Notes under the pieces: generated by a model
The model's database searches: none
What the model was told of the DNA's origin: nothing
Seen by the model: the letters and a program-made list of their open reading frames with translations, nothing else
Shown here: positions 1 to 62,000 of the stretch, one piece after another
Layout: the number at the start of each line of letters is the position of its first letter
How positions within the stretch are numbered: position 1 is the first letter of the stretch
Made by a program: the position numbers and the translations under genes
From: Cristatella mucedo
Taxonomy: Eukaryota > Bryozoa > Phylactolaemata > Cristatellidae
Direction of reading: 5' to 3'
DNA: 62,000 bases
NCBI GenBank assembly: GCA_009760855.2
Contig: WPIO01000019.1
Coordinates: 2,492,501 to 2,554,500 of the forward strand

Positions 1-1198
1 AATCAGACGCTCACCAATGATGACAAAAATGAGTGCCGAGTAAAGAGCTGAGGTACTGCAATCAATGTGTCGATAGAGAAGGGAAGAGCAGAGTGGCCAG
101 TGGTAGCAATGAAGACAACGTTGCGACCTAGATGCATGCCGGGCCTGGTTGGCAGTGTGTGTGTGAATGTTTGTGGGGGTCGCCCAGGAATAGGGCGTAG
201 GTCGCACCTAGCCCCAACAAGCAACAAGGGGGAGGCGATTGGACCGGCAGGCTGCCACCTCAGTAGCCTCGGCAGGGGCCGATATCACTGTCAGCTGGCT
301 GCTGCAAATCGGACTGCTGTGACCGCAGGCAGCCAAACAGCCAGAACGACCAATGCAATCTTTTATGATTTGAAACAATAATCAGCAGCAGCCACCGTAT
401 TTTCATTAGTCGAGGTAATTGCGTTGATCCAGCAGTCCATAGTCACTCACCGTGGGCCAACCAAGTGTGCTGCCTTTTTTCGAGATCGAGGCTGGCTGAG
501 GCGTAATTGGGTAGACTGCAGACCCGTGTGCTTCTGGCACAAAGCCCGTGCAACGACCCTGTTCGCTGCTCACTGAGTAAAACCCCGTGTGGCCTTGAAA
601 GAAGCATCGCAGGCAGGCAGGAACGAATGCCATGGGCAACTTATGAAAACCACCTCGCAGGCTAATGGGCACATCGACGCAAAGTCGGCAGACAGAACTG
701 AAGTGATACGTGACCATCATTTGTATTTTGGTTCTTATAGCAGCAGCATTTGTTGTATCCTTCATAGTTTTGTAGCCAGAAATGTGTACTAACTACTACT
801 ATGAATCTCGGCTCACGGCAGGAAAACTCAGTCAGATTAGCATCGGCATAACTTTTGATCAGAGATGCATTTCTTATGTTTCTCGAAGCTCTATTAATCT
901 CTCTTATAAGTAATGATCTATTAGGCGTTAACTGCAACTTTTCTATCCAAGGTTCTCTTTTGGATCTCAAACGCTCATTGAACCAGGCTGTTATGCATTC
1001 ACCGTCATTCGAAGGGATTATAAACGTTCTGCTAACGCAAGCAGCTCACTGCCTGTGGACTCGCCTTGCTGAGTCATAGTATAATTATACGTGTATTACA
1101 CGTCACTCCAAGAAGTACTGGTCGCCATCTTGAATCTTGCTGTGTGACACAAGTGTGCAGTCTGGCCGTTCGACTCAAGTGCGTGACGGGTGCCGGAC
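1..1198. other. No recognised gene; presumed upstream intron of Caskin
   Basis: Short unrelated reading frames only, none with a recognisable domain. Because the first exon seen (2985) starts in the middle of the ankyrin array, this stretch is inferred to be intron. I looked for the missing ankyrin repeats (PLHLAA-like or PLDLA-like codons) and did not find them. Confidence 0.5.
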
Positions 1199-1370
1199 GT
1201 GACAGACGGACGTGACAGACGGACGTGACAGACGGACGTGACAGACGGACGTGACAGACGGACGTGACAGACGGACGTGAAAGATGGACATGACGGACAG
1301 ACGGACGGACGTGACGGACGGACGTAATAGACGGACGTAATGGACGGACGTGATGGGTGGACGTGACTGA
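1199..1370. repeat. 13-bp minisatellite
   Basis: The unit gacagacggacgt repeats head to tail about six times with almost no variation (about 1201-1278). It then decays into shorter and variant units such as aatagacggacgt up to about 1370. All reading frames across it are repeat artefacts. Confidence 0.95.
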
Positions 1371-2151
1371 GGACTTTCTGGCTTTAATTAATAGGGATAC
1401 TGTCCTATGAAGGGTGTGAGACCAAAATGCACGAGGTTTGGAACCATATGACATTGTCCTTAAATGACTGTGTAAAAAATAAAGGCTCCTTCTGTAATAA
1501 GACAAAATTCCAGCTGGTTTATTATACAGTACCAGAGAATTTGATAAAAGTGTGCAGCAAGTTATCGCAAGCAGAATTTTGACTTGCCGTTGATCCTTTT
1601 AAAGAGAAGTTCGAAAAATGCTCCGTAACACTAAACACAATTTTTGGACTTAATGAAAAGTTAAAAGCATACTTAACCCGAAACAATGTGCAGCCCATGT
1701 TAACCAACGTTTTGCATCTCCAAATGTAACCGCACTAAGTTCCATGGACCAAGTGAGTGGGACAGTTTTCTGCCTCGTACTATTAGCGTAAGTGGCTTTC
1801 GGTATATGCAGTGTGGTCAACAGACTTTAGTTTCTCCCATCAAAGAGAAAGTGAGAAGCATAGTCAACTAGCAGCCAGTCAGGGAGGAGTCGAGGAGGAG
1901 CTGAGTAGGATAAGATGCATCACTGGATGGCTGGATGTGCTACATTGGGCTTCAAGAGAGACTATGCCGAGGTGTAAAAGTTGTGGACACTTATTTCCAC
2001 AGGACGTTTCTGCTATGTTCGGATATTTCCGTTAGGACACAGAGAATAAGAGCATCAGTGATCTTAGGTACATTGAATACTATGTGAGCCTGCACTGCAA
2101 CCGCCCTCACCCGGCAATGCAACCTTAGCATCCCACCTCAACAGATCTTGG
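1371..2151. other. Unannotated intronic DNA
   Basis: No ORF with a recognisable domain, no tandem array and no match to the LINE or SINE families defined elsewhere in this window. Confidence 0.5.
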
Positions 2152-2345
2152 TGAGCCGTAATGGCTCACTAGGTAAGGCGGTTGCTTTTCACGACCTCGG
2201 CTCCGAGGTCGTGGGTTCGAATCCTGTGGTGGGCGATCCTTTATTGCCACTGCAAGCGGTGGTGATAGCCGTAAAGGCTCTTCTGTTGCTATAAAAAAGA
2301 GGCTGTTAAATCAGCTAGCATTTATTTATTTATTTTATTTATCTA
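2152..2345 (+). mobile_element. tRNA-derived SINE, family B, + copy
   Basis: The head carries an A-box-like segment (tggctcactaggtaaggcgg) and a clear pol III B box (ggttcgaatcc). The body contains ggtggtgatagccgtaaagg and the element ends in an A/T-rich (attt)n tail. The same order is found reversed at 15429-15640 and diverged at 59935-60110, so this is a dispersed repeat and not a functional tRNA gene. The anticodon region is enlarged by a gacctcggctccgaggtc hairpin, which a working tRNA would not have. Confidence 0.85.
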
Positions 2346-2984
2346 GAGACATGTCACCGAGCAATAACTTTTCAAGTGACCCGTGAATACCCTACTGGTG
2401 TACTAGTAGTCTTAATGGTAACAAAGTCTATGCAGTCAGTCATAAGGCACCCAGTTGTCTTTCTGAGAGCAGAAATGCTTTCTATTCCCTAGAGTAGAGC
2501 TTGCAAAGCTCATATTGAGTTCTTCCGATCGCATGTCGATTCAGTAAGCAGCTCCTTTAATCGGACAACTGAGCTTAGCAGTACCCAGCAGCAAGCTTGT
2601 CCTCACTCCAGTGAAATGATCGCATCAGTTTGATCTCCATTTGCTGTTCTCACTTTTCTCGGAAAGACCTGTCTATTCTGCTAAGGAGGCAGCAAGCTGG
2701 TCACTGATGGAGGGATCGTTGGTAGCTTACCAGTTGGTCCATGGACAGGAAATCGAAGGTGATGCACTAGCACAAGTTCTGTACTTATCTAGATTTTCTT
2801 TTGGGTTGGTCATTGGGAATGTGCTTCATGTCCTGCTGGTATTGGCAGCAACCTCCGATCCCTCACCTTTTGCTTTCTTAGCGCCACGACTTGGCTTTGC
2901 CGTGGCTGCCTGTCAAAGTAGGCACGAATAGACTCAAGAGAGAGCGGCATCACGTTGCAGCGATGTGAGACTTGTACTTTCTAG
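2346..2984. other. Intron sequence upstream of first visible Caskin exon
   Basis: No convincing coding segment. It ends in the acceptor tgtactttctag at 2973-2984. A 96-codon open frame at 2641-2931 shows no ankyrin consensus and is not called. Confidence 0.5.
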
Positions 2985-52883
<49,899 letters not shown>

Positions 52884-54309
52884 AGAGCCCAGTGGCACGG
52901 TCTGGCATGATGTGCTGCTGCCTCGAAGAAGAGCGGTACTTGCCTTTCGTCAGCAAACGCCTCGACGGCAGCGAGCAGGGCTGCATAAAAAGTGGGCTGG
53001 CTTGTCTACAGTTCGCCAGGAGCCCAGTCAACGTGTGCCTGCCTCTGCCGAAATTCTGACCGGCACTCAGTCATCGCTGAAGCAGCCACATACTCAACTG
53101 ACTGTGATACAGAATCCAATACCTACCCACGGTGCCTCGCCCGGCCATTCATTCGATTGAGCTGTGAAGGCCTTGCTCGGCTGGGTCCGGAGTGCCACAC
53201 CCATCCGCAATCGCAGCTCCTACCTATGTTCGGTGGCACTACTCAGTCACTGGTAGATCGAAGCAGGGCCGATGCGATGCTTGGATGGGGCTGCGGTTGT
53301 CCCGAAATTTGGCCTTGGTCTAGAGCGAACCGTCACCACTTCGCCCAGCGACTGTCTTTGCCGGCCCCGGCTTGTGTGTCTATCCTCTAGGGACTTGGGA
53401 GGAAAAAGCCCAAGTCTCTGGCCGGTTGCTCCAGTATTATCACCGCCGTGTGCGTTAACCATTCTTGCACCAGGAAGTTAATAATGGTCGAATGGTTGTC
53501 GCCGGGAACCACAAGCTGCTGTCGTAGCGTGGTCATCGTCATTGTTAACTCACTCAGGCTGCTTAAACATTATCTGGTCATGTTGCATCTCGTCGTGGAT
53601 GCCGGTATTTCGTGCATGGTTATTTTAAATACAATTTTTCTACGAAATCCTCGGACTTTCTCTGCCGAATCCTAAATTTGCGTAGGACCTAACCTCTAGC
53701 CGTACTTCGTGGCTATGCATTTGGCAGGGGTGGGCACTGAGCTGAACATCGCGGATCAAGTCAACTGCTGACGTCGAATGAATTATGCAGCTCTGTTACA
53801 GCCTGTAGGCGGCTGCTTGTGCAGTGCGACATAGTAAAGACATAATTCCTACTCACTCGCGTTATCAAGGTATGCGACTGTAGATGAAGCAGCAAGCTGC
53901 CTGCAAGCAGAGGGCACAGCATTGATGTGCAGAAGCAGTGCACGTCCCTAACGTACAGGAACTGAATGACAAGTCCACTAAAAAGACGGTCAATGCTTTT
54001 ACCCGATAGCTGCTGAAAGGCTGCTGCGTTATTAGAGTTAGTAATCAAGTATTTTGTACTAGTGTAGTCGCTCATTATAAAATATTTGTGCTACAGGGCT
54101 AACATTTGGTGAGATGCTTATGCAGTCGGTCTGACAGTGGTCGGCAAGGAATCATCTTGTGGCTATGCTTCCATTGGGATGGACAGCGCGCCCATTGAGG
54201 AAAACAACTGCAGGCCTTTATAAATGGAAAAGACAGAGTAAGTTCATCTGTGAAGAAACCTGATTGGAGCAGGAGCGCTTGCACGTAGCTTTGGGGTTGC
54301 CTTCGATCG
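52884..54309 (+). other. Presumed 3' UTR and downstream flank
   Basis: GC-rich for about 600 bp after the stop, then average composition. No canonical AATAAA was seen in this stretch, so the transcript end cannot be placed. Confidence 0.45.
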
Positions 54310-54390
54310 TGCTTTATTTAAAGCAAATTTAAAGCACCTAGGAAGAGATTGAATTCTCTGAGGGTGTATTATTATTAGTATTGTTATGGG
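54310..54390 (+). mobile_element. LINE tail fragment
   Basis: agcacctaggaagagattga, attctctgagggtgtatt, then attattag: family tail in + orientation. Confidence 0.7.
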
Positions 54391-54504
54391 GTTTGCACTT
54401 CCGTCCCGAGGGACGAGGCCAAGGTCGTGAAAGTCTCTTCGAAATCTTCGCTGTAAAGCACTATTTATGAGCTTGATTTTAACCCTTACTGGTATTTTAA
54501 TAAC

Positions 54505-55170
54505 AACAATAGATCTGCATAGCATCCTCATAGAACTCATCTTTTTCTAGACACTACATTTGCTGCAAAGAAAGCAAGGTAGAATGACTAGTGTTAGCCT
54601 GCTCAATGACAGCAAGCATAACATGGTTAGAGGTGACATGCACAGACTCAGCATGCAAAGACAGTTAGTGGCAGAATGCACAGGAAGCACGAATTAGCAC
54701 ACGAAAGACGATTCGCATGGACCCACTAAATGCTGCGATAAATAGATGCGTTTTTAGTTTCTTTTTAAATGTCGTCATGTCTAGTGATGTCGTGACGCCA
54801 GTCGAAGTGAGTTCCGGACTTGGAGAGCATACGAACTAAAGGCATGCTCTCCAAAGGATTCGAGGTCCGAACGTGGTGTAAGTTAACGATAAGATTCCGA
54901 AAAGAGGGTGGTACTATGCTTAATCTGGTAGGAGAGCAGATCTGATAGGTAGGCTAGAGCCAAAAATGGAGGGAACTATAAGTGAGTGACAGCATCTTGA
55001 AGTCGATGCGTTGCTTGACTGGGAGCCAGTGCAGGTCGGCTAGAAGTGGTGAGACGTGGCAACCGCGACGCTCACCACAGACAGCCGTGTTGCGTTAGAG
55101 TTTTTGCACCAGTTGTAAGCACCGCATTGCATAGGCTTGTAGACGAGCAAGCACTGACTTACATAAATCG
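54505..55170 (-). mobile_element. LINE 3' fragment, minus strand
   Basis: Reverse complement of the LINE tail (tagaactcatctttttctag, ctacatttgctgcaaagaaa), 3' UTR and C-terminal ORF (ggcaaccgcgacgctcacc; tgcttgactgggagccagtg, i.e. LHWLPVKQ reversed). Confidence 0.85.
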
Positions 55171-55231
55171 ATTAGTTGCTCAATTAGCTATTAGATTAAA
55201 CCTTTAAAAAAATTTGGAGAGCTCGAGTCGC

Positions 55232-55262
55232 TCCAGGCGGTGCACCTTGTGCACCGCCTGGA
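55232..55262. repeat. Perfect 14-bp inverted repeat
   Basis: Arms tccaggcggtgcac and gtgcaccgcctgga with a three-base loop (ctt). Confidence 0.95.
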
Positions 55263-56394
55263 AGATTCTTCGAATACAGTTAAACTCGCAACCCCTTCTT
55301 GGAGAGTCTGAGGCACGGCGCCGCAGGTGTGTCTCTAGGCAGACCTCCTTTAAATCTGTCCAACCAGAATTCATATATCAATACTAAAGATTGGTCACCC
55401 TTAAAACAGGATAGTCCCTGTAGGAAACCGACTCACATCAAAGGCGGACCACGGCTGCTGTGCACCGGCCCCTTCCTTCCGACGATGCCGCCAACAGCTG
55501 CTGTTCACCGGGCGTTTCGCAGAGGCGCAGTACAGGTCTCTGCATATAATCAAACTACAGAATGTACCCTCCGAATTCGAGTGGCTGTATCAGCGTTGTA
55601 AACGCCAGCCTTCTAGCCGGGTCTAAGAAAAGATGGTCGCCATGGAGAATCACCAGGACTATGCCGCGTCGCCTCTGGAGCCTCTATTTATCGGCTACCT
55701 CTATGCAATATTAAATGCTCTCATTCCGATACAGGGTTCATTCGGACGCCCCGTAAACGGAAGTCACAACAATTTGCCGAACGTCGAATGGGGATGAATG
55801 TGAAAAGAGCCCGCGCGAAAATTCAGGAGAGTGGCTGGCGCGTAATTTAAGTATATAATACAAAATATGGATTTACATATAAAATAGTGCGAAATAAATA
55901 TTCGAAACATTTTTGATTTTTTTTTCTGCTAAGCAGATGTCGCTACATTAAGAAAGAACTGCAAGATTTCTCCGAGTAAGGCGGACTCACCAACCAAGTC
56001 AGCGGACACTCAGGCCTACTCTTCCAAAGTTACCTTTTTATGTAATTTTTGACGGCTGCAGGCTAGTATTCTATTATTTAATAATCGCATTTCCCAAATT
56101 CTCAAGCGCAGTAGCACCCACCCAGGAATCACGGCGGCTACCCGTGAGCTCTGCCCGGCTTTCGTGGGGCGGGGCGAACCAAAGGCTTGATACCTGAACT
56201 ATATACTGCTCATTTGGCCTCACTGGAGTGCCAGGCAGAGCCGGCGGAAACGACAGGGCAGAATGCACTGAACATTCCAGGCGACTGCTACTGTTATTTG
56301 CCGCAGGTCACCGCTGTTAAATAGCCTACAGAGCTTAGCAACACAGAAAGTTTAATTTTCTGGCCCTTCTGTAATCCCTTGCTGGATGTATTAA
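55263..56394. other. Intergenic DNA, nothing recognised
   Basis: A 100-codon open frame at 55299-55601 has no recognised domain. AATAAA occurs near 55890 but has no associated gene. Confidence 0.45.
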
Positions 56395-57390
56395 TGACAT
56401 ATACACATTGATGGCAGCACACATTCTTAAATTGAATTAGGATAAAACCATCTTACTCGTTATTGAACAAACAAGTGTGTGTGATTCAGATATTGAAAAG
56501 TTTAACGCTCACAATCGGCTCTGCCAGCATATCTTCTGTTGAGTCTGCACGAAATCTAGGTGTCATGCTCTAAAGTGACCTTTGATTAGACGACCACATT
56601 AACCCCAACGTCAAGTGTACCTACTTTCAGCTACATAACATTGCTAAAATTCGGACTTGCTTAAACAGGGATACCTCATCTACATTGGTCCATGCAGTTG
56701 TGACATCCCGCCTTGACTTCTGTAACTCAGTGCTTGCTGGCCTACCGGCATGTGCAATCAGGCACTTACAGCTGGTGCAAAACTCCAACGCAGCTAGGCT
56801 TGTCTGTCGTGAGCGTCGCAGTTGCCACATCACACCACTTCTTGCCGACCTGCACTGGCTACCAGTCAAGAAACGGATCGACTTCAAGGTTTTGTCATTC
56901 TCTTTAGGTCTCTTTATTCTTTGGCTCCAGCCTACCCATCAGATATACTCTCCCACCAGGCTGAGCTACGCGCTACCCGCTTTTCCGAATCTTTTTGTTT
57001 ATCTGTATGCTACCAAAGCCTGGAACGCACTCCCTACTTGCGTCACGACATTTCCTGACTTGACAACATTTAAAAAGAAATTAACAACGCATCTATTTAT
57101 CGCAGCATTTAGTGGGTCTCTGTGATTCGACATTTATGCGCTTATACGTGCTGACACTGTGCATGCTGCCACTAACCACACTTCTGGTAGCACGCTGACC
57201 CTGCGCATGCTGCCACTAACCGCACTTCCGGTAGCACGCTGACCCTGTGCATTTCACCGCTAGTCACATTATTCTTGTAGTTTATTGAGCATGCTACCAT
57301 AATCATTCAATCGTGCTTCCTTTGCAGCAAATGTAAACTGCCCATAAAGAGATTGAGTTCTCTGACGCTGCTATTTCGATGTATTATTAT
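56395..57390 (+). mobile_element. LINE 3' fragment with intact C-terminal ORF segment
   Basis: An open stretch (56685-57125) reads ARLVCRERRSCHITPLL, then ADLHWLPVKKRIDFKVLS and ATKAWNALPTCVTTFPDL. Followed by the 3' UTR with a tandem duplication (57160-57245) of the tgctgccactaacc unit, the tail and an (att)n run. Confidence 0.85.
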
Positions 57391-58440
57391 TATTATGATT
57401 ATTAATCAAAGAGCTGTACCGGCATTCTTAGTGCCCGGGCTGCCTGGAACAGTGCAAGTAGTAGGAATGCAGAAGAATTCTACTCTCTGCACTTGATTCC
57501 AAACTGGCTGATTTAATCTTGGTTATATAATATCGATGGTGTTGCTACGACGATCTATCAGCTGCGCTACGTTACTTTATCCGCCAGTAGTTGTAAAACG
57601 TTTGCTATGACGAGCATCGTTACTTGCAACTTTACGTTACCGTTAGCAGCAAAAGGACTTCACTTCAGGAGCCAATACTGCGCGTTTGTGACAAATGTAA
57701 GAAGCCTTTGATCGTTCTTAAGGATTCTGAACAAAACCTCTTGACCTGCACGACTTTATTGAGTGCATTGGTCATGGAATTGATTGCCTAAGAGCTGAAT
57801 TGGCTAGTGGGCTCTGCTAAAATTTCGGATTTATAAAAATTTTCCTGACTTAATTTCCTCAAATTAGGCATCATTGCTTAATTGACATTGAGAGAATTAA
57901 AGAGCAGCACTGTCCTCAACTTGGGCGAATTGTGAAGCGGTGCTATACTCAATAGCTACGGGGATAATACGCAATCTCTTCGGGGATAATACTCACAGCT
58001 AGCCGGCCGAATGTCGGCTTACCATTAATGAGATTGCTGTGAGTGCAGATACGCGATCGTTGAATTAGAGTTTAGCTGCAGTGAAGTCAGAACTAAAATC
58101 CAATCCACTGATAGCCCGAAACCAATTACAAATACCCCCTGAGACTTTTTAAGAAGCAGAAACTTTGACTGCTAATGATATAGCATGATTGGACCGAGTG
58201 CGATTTTCATCGAGAAGATGTGAAGGATGATAAGGCGAGCGCTTTAGCGCAGGGGTCACGAGGGTTAAGCAGTAGTAGAGGAAACCCCGCATGGTGAAAT
58301 TGGAAAATCCGATACGCGGTCTGGAATGGTAGCAGGTAATAGGCGCGAGTCTGGAGCCTAAGACCTCGATCGAACGAATGTGTAGAGCAAAGCGATAGTA
58401 TTTCCTGTGCCGATTAGTGTCTCTGTAGAGCCTGTGGTGA
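57391..58440. other. Intergenic DNA, nothing recognised
   Basis: No ORF, array or known repeat family. A pair of complementary words (gcaatctc near 57970 and gagattgc near 58028) is too short to call. Confidence 0.45.
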
Positions 58441-59330
58441 TTGTCTCTTACTCCGAGACTGCTGCAGTTCTACCGATCCATTGGTTATACTTATAATTGC
58501 TTTGCATCTGACAGACTTACCCCACTTGTTGCGTGCATCGACGAAATTTGCACATGGATTGTCACTAAAATCCTGAAGCCCAATGAGGATAGGACATACC
58601 TAATTGTTATGGGAAAGAACAGAGTTACCTTAAAGTCGGTAGACTATACCCTCAAGATTGGTTCGTCTAGCATCACTACCGCGACAACTATCCAAAGCTC
58701 TGGACACACTGTTCCAAAATGACTTGTCGTTGGGTGAGCACATTGCAGCGCCGGTCAAATCGGCCTACTTTCACCTTGGGAATGTTATCAAAACTAGGGT
58801 GTGATAAGATATAAGTACAGCAGCCAAAACAGTTCAGGCGTTTGTGACATCGCATCCAGATTACGGCAATTCCCTTTTTCCATAACTCCAGGCGTGTAGC
58901 CATAACCTTTGGCAACCGCAGCCAAACCCCGAAGCTCAACTGGATCGTCTGTCGTCGACATTGTGTTCACCACGCCACTTCGTTTCAGTCCATGCCGAGC
59001 TTCACTCGCTCCCGCTATCAGCCATCGAATTTACTTCCAGGTGCTCCGTCTGCCTTGCAGGCAACTTGACACGCTTGCGCCAGCCTTGACGTATCTGATC
59101 TGACCTCTTCGGTCCAACCAGTAGTGGGCTCTCGAACCACCCGCTCCTCAGCTGCCACTCGTCTCGCCTCATCTAACAGCAAACTGAGATCTTTTGGTGA
59201 TCGGGCTATTAGTTCTTAAGCAGCGAAACACGACGTCCGCTTGCTGCTTTTGTCACAATCTCCAGTCACGTTTTATCATTTTAGTCTCAGCTAAAAACGC
59301 ATCTGTTCCGCTAAGCTTTCCTTGCACCAC
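58441..59330 (+). mobile_element. Old, degraded LINE fragment
   Basis: Contains LTPLVACIDEICTWI, then LKPNEDRTYLIVMGK (compare NKLNDDKTNLLVMG in better copies) and VVDIVFTTPLRFSPCRA. Much more diverged than its neighbours. Confidence 0.65.
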
Positions 59331-59934
59331 AGGAACTTATCTTTGTAGCTCCGGTGTGCTTTGCATGCTTATTTGTGCATGATTTAGTGCATTTTACTAA
59401 CCAGAGGCGGTACAAATCGGTGGGCCAGAATGTTCTCTTGTGTACTTTTGCATGCTTGTCTAAGCATGGTACTTGCGATTTTGAATGCTTGTTTAGGCAT
59501 GACACCTGTATGGTCATTGTACGTTTGTTATCGCTTATCTTGCAGTGAGTTGTAAAAATCCTCAATGAAGATTTGCTTCTCTTATGACTCGAAGCTGAAG
59601 ACTTAGTATTACTGTTCACGTTGCTTACGCATTAGACAAGTTCTCTGGTGCTGATCAAACGGATTTGCCAATCTGCCGCCTCGATAGTCATGGTGGCTGC
59701 GGTATTAGTCGCATGGCTGTTGCTAGCTGTCGTAATTGTCTGGCGGCGAGGTTCATATAAATCGCAGTGCTCTTACATGTCCATACAACGTACGCTCATG
59801 CTGATTGAGACTGAGGGGCCTGCATGTCTGTCTCGTGATTTATATACTTCCATGATTCTTCTTAGAAATTTCATAGACTTGATGAGTTTCTTGTTGTAGA
59901 TGATTGTGATGTATTGCCTATCGGCATTAGGCAT
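59331..59934. other. Intergenic DNA, nothing recognised
   Basis: Contains spaced near-repeats of catgcttgt-taagcatg at 59450-59510; no gene. Confidence 0.4.
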
Positions 59935-60110
59935 GGATCGCCCCTGAGCCTGAGCCTATGGGCAACGTCCTCGCCCCTCCAGGCTCAGGCCGAGAGTTTG
60001 AATCCTGCACCGGGCGATTCTCAATTGGTCACAGTAGGTGGCGATGACAGCCGTTGAAACTCTTCGGCTGCTATTTAAATGAGACGTTGATTCAGCAAAA
60101 CCTTTTTATA
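59935..60110 (+). mobile_element. SINE family B, diverged + copy
   Basis: B-box-like gagtttgaatcctgcaccgg, then ggtggcgatgacagccgttg and ctcttcggctgctatttaaa, matching the body of the 2152 copy. Confidence 0.75.
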
Positions 60111-60339
60111 CATGGTAACTTCTAGGAGTATAGAACTGAGACTTGGATGTGGTGAATGCAATTCCGTTACCTTCCAGGCCCCCGGAATGTCAGCCAGGTT
60201 CGCACGGTTAAGACCGTGTAAGGATCGTTTAATAAGAGTTTCTTAAAAATGAACGGATAAAGATTTACTGTTCAGAGACGAAGTAACTTAATTATTCACC
60301 GAGTTTTTAAAGAAGGCCAGTGCGAGTGGGTGCCTGTTC

Positions 60340-61700
60340 ATCTAAGAGATCTGCTAGATGCTGCCCATCATATCCCACTTACAGTCTTACTGAGAGCGCC
60401 TCTCATCTCGCCTGGGCATCACCGGCACTGCTATGCAATGGTACAGGTCCTATCTCAGTGGCAGACTCAAGAGTATTGACGTGAATGGACAAGCTCATCC
60501 GAAGAACCTCTGAAATATGGGGTACCTCAGGGCTCCGTGCTAGGTCCGGTTCTTTTCACGGTTTATACTCTGCCTCTTGCTGATGTGATTGCCAAGCACA
60601 ATCTAGGCTTTCACTCCATGCGGATGACACTCAGTTGTACATTTGCTTTGATCCCTCCCAGCCTTCGAGCACCTAAAATTCTCTCAACTCACTTGCTGCA
60701 TGTATTGATGACATCCGCACATGGATGGGAGCCAATTTTCTAAAACTTAACGATGATAAAACTAACTTACTAGTTATGGGCACACCCAGTGTGATTCAGA
60801 AATGGGAAAGGCTGACGCTCGAAATTGGCTCTGCCAGCATATCTCCTGTTGAATCAGCTCGAAATCTAGGTGTCATGTTCAAAGCGACCTCTCGTTAAGC
60901 GACTACATCAGCTCCAAAATCAAGTCTGCCTCCTTTAAGATTCATAACATTGCTAAAATGTGGGCTTGTTTGGATAAGGATACCACGTCTAAGTTGATCC
61001 ATGGATTTGTGACATCCCGTCTTGATTTCTGCAACTCACTGCTTGTTGGCCTAATGGCCTGTACAATCAGGCGATTACAGTTGGTGCAAAACTCTGCAGC
61101 TAGGCTTGTCTGTCGTGAGCGTCGCAGTTGCCACATCACACCACTTCTCGCCGACCTGCACTGGCTGCCAGTCAAGCAACGAATTGACTTCAAGGTTTTG
61201 TCGCTCACTTTTAGGTCACTTCATTCTTTGGCTCCAGCCTATCTCTCAGATCTACTCCCCCACCAGGCCAAGCATCGCACCACCCACTTTTCGGAATCCA
61301 ACAGTTTACCAATACCTCGTACAAACCTCAAATCCTTTGGAGACCATGCATATTGTTCGTATGCTCCCAAAGCCTGGAACTCCCTCCCGAATTGCGTCAA
61401 AACATCCACTAACTTGACCACATTTAAAAAGAACTTAAAACACACCTATTTAGGAGAGCATTTAGTGGGTCCCTGTGATTCGTCCTTGATGTGCTTATGC
61501 GTGCTGACACTGTGCATGCTGCCACTAACCACACTTGCATGCTGACCCTGTGCATGTCACCTAACCATGTTATTCATGTTGTTTATCAAGCATGATATTA
61601 CTCACTATTCAATTGCATTTCCCTTTGCAGCAAATATAAAGCACCTAGAGAGAGACTGAGTTCTCTGAGGGCGCTTTATCATGTGCATTGTTATTATTAA
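60340..61700 (+). mobile_element. LINE RT-to-tail fragment, relatively young
   Basis: In order: [20 protein letters not shown] (about 60515-60575), a YADD region with a small deletion that shifts frame (about 60608-60630), and a 195-codon open segment (60958-61545) with RLVCRERRSCHITPLL, LHWLPVKQRIDFKVLSL and YAPKAWNSLPN. Then 3' UTR, tail cacctagagagagactgagt and (att)n. Broken at the catalytic motif, so not autonomous. Confidence 0.88.
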
Positions 61701-62000
61701 GGCAGACAAGACTGAATTGCTCAGGAAAGCCGATTACTTAGATGATCCATTGGAGCCCTGCTCGATGCTGAGACCGCTGTAGATAACGAAGTTGGAGACA
61801 AGATAGGTATAATGACAACTACGACCATGGCATCTGAAAATTCACAGTAGCAACTCAGACTAGCCGAGCGAGGTAGCAAAAGCAAAAGTTAGCCGCCACC
61901 ATACGTGGTTGCGTTATTTTTCAGTAAATATTCCTGGTGAGAACGGTCTTAACTTGAGCAGGGGTCAGCAAAACGCGGGCCTTCAATCGTTCAGATTACA
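61701..62000. other. Window end, nothing recognised
   Basis: No gene or repeat identified in the last 300 bases. Confidence 0.45.

Noticed and set aside
2152-2235. Candidate tRNA gene with a good B box
   Set aside because: The sequence does not fold as a tRNA (oversized hairpin in place of the anticodon arm) and recurs with the same non-tRNA tail at 15429 and 59935, so it is a SINE.
1-2984. Search for the first ankyrin repeats and start codon of Caskin
   Set aside because: No ankyrin consensus found in any frame; the 5' exons most likely lie before the window.

Overview
The window is metazoan nuclear DNA, almost certainly from an invertebrate with a repeat-rich genome. The evidence is split coding exons joined by GT/AG introns of 91 bp to 15.3 kb, several broken copies of an L2/CR1-type LINE, two tRNA-headed SINE families, a Tc1-like transposon relic, and a very high density of dinucleotide arrays. 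The species cannot be named from the sequence. A spiralian such as a flatworm is possible, but this is only an impression.

One protein-coding gene is recognised, on the + strand. It is an orthologue of CASKIN (CASK-interacting scaffold protein; Drosophila ckn). I rebuilt 15 exons from 2985 to 52883 by eye. They encode the last ankyrin repeats, one SH3 domain split by a 12.2 kb intron, a serine/glycine-rich linker, two tandem SAM domains, a 504-codon low-complexity exon and a short C-terminal tail ending in TGA. All 14 junctions keep phase, and the exons sum to 3798 nt (1265 codons plus stop). The first ankyrin repeats and the start codon are not visible and should lie upstream of base 1.

Layout: 1-2984 is upstream intron with a 13-bp minisatellite and a SINE. 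2985-3454 holds two ankyrin exons. 3455-18781 is a 15.3 kb intron full of LINE and SINE pieces. 18782-18890 is the last ankyrin exon and 21453-21547 the first SH3 exon. A 12.2 kb intron follows, with inverted LINEs. 33764-34290 holds the second SH3 exon and a linker exon. A 9.9 kb intron is dominated by microsatellites. 44218-52883 is the GC-rich exon cluster (linker, SAM1, SAM2, tail). 52884-62000 is downstream DNA with more LINE fragments and no recognised gene.

The most informative observations are: the complete phase-consistent Caskin model; an acidic-Trp motif in the SH3-SAM linker where the mammalian CASK-binding segment lies; a triplicated SPYAEL-like tyrosine motif; a 227-bp near-identical duplication in two introns of the gene; a SINE family sharing its 3' tail with the local LINE; and a SINE copy whose head has become a hairpin. 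I found no new defence, toxin or operon-like system.
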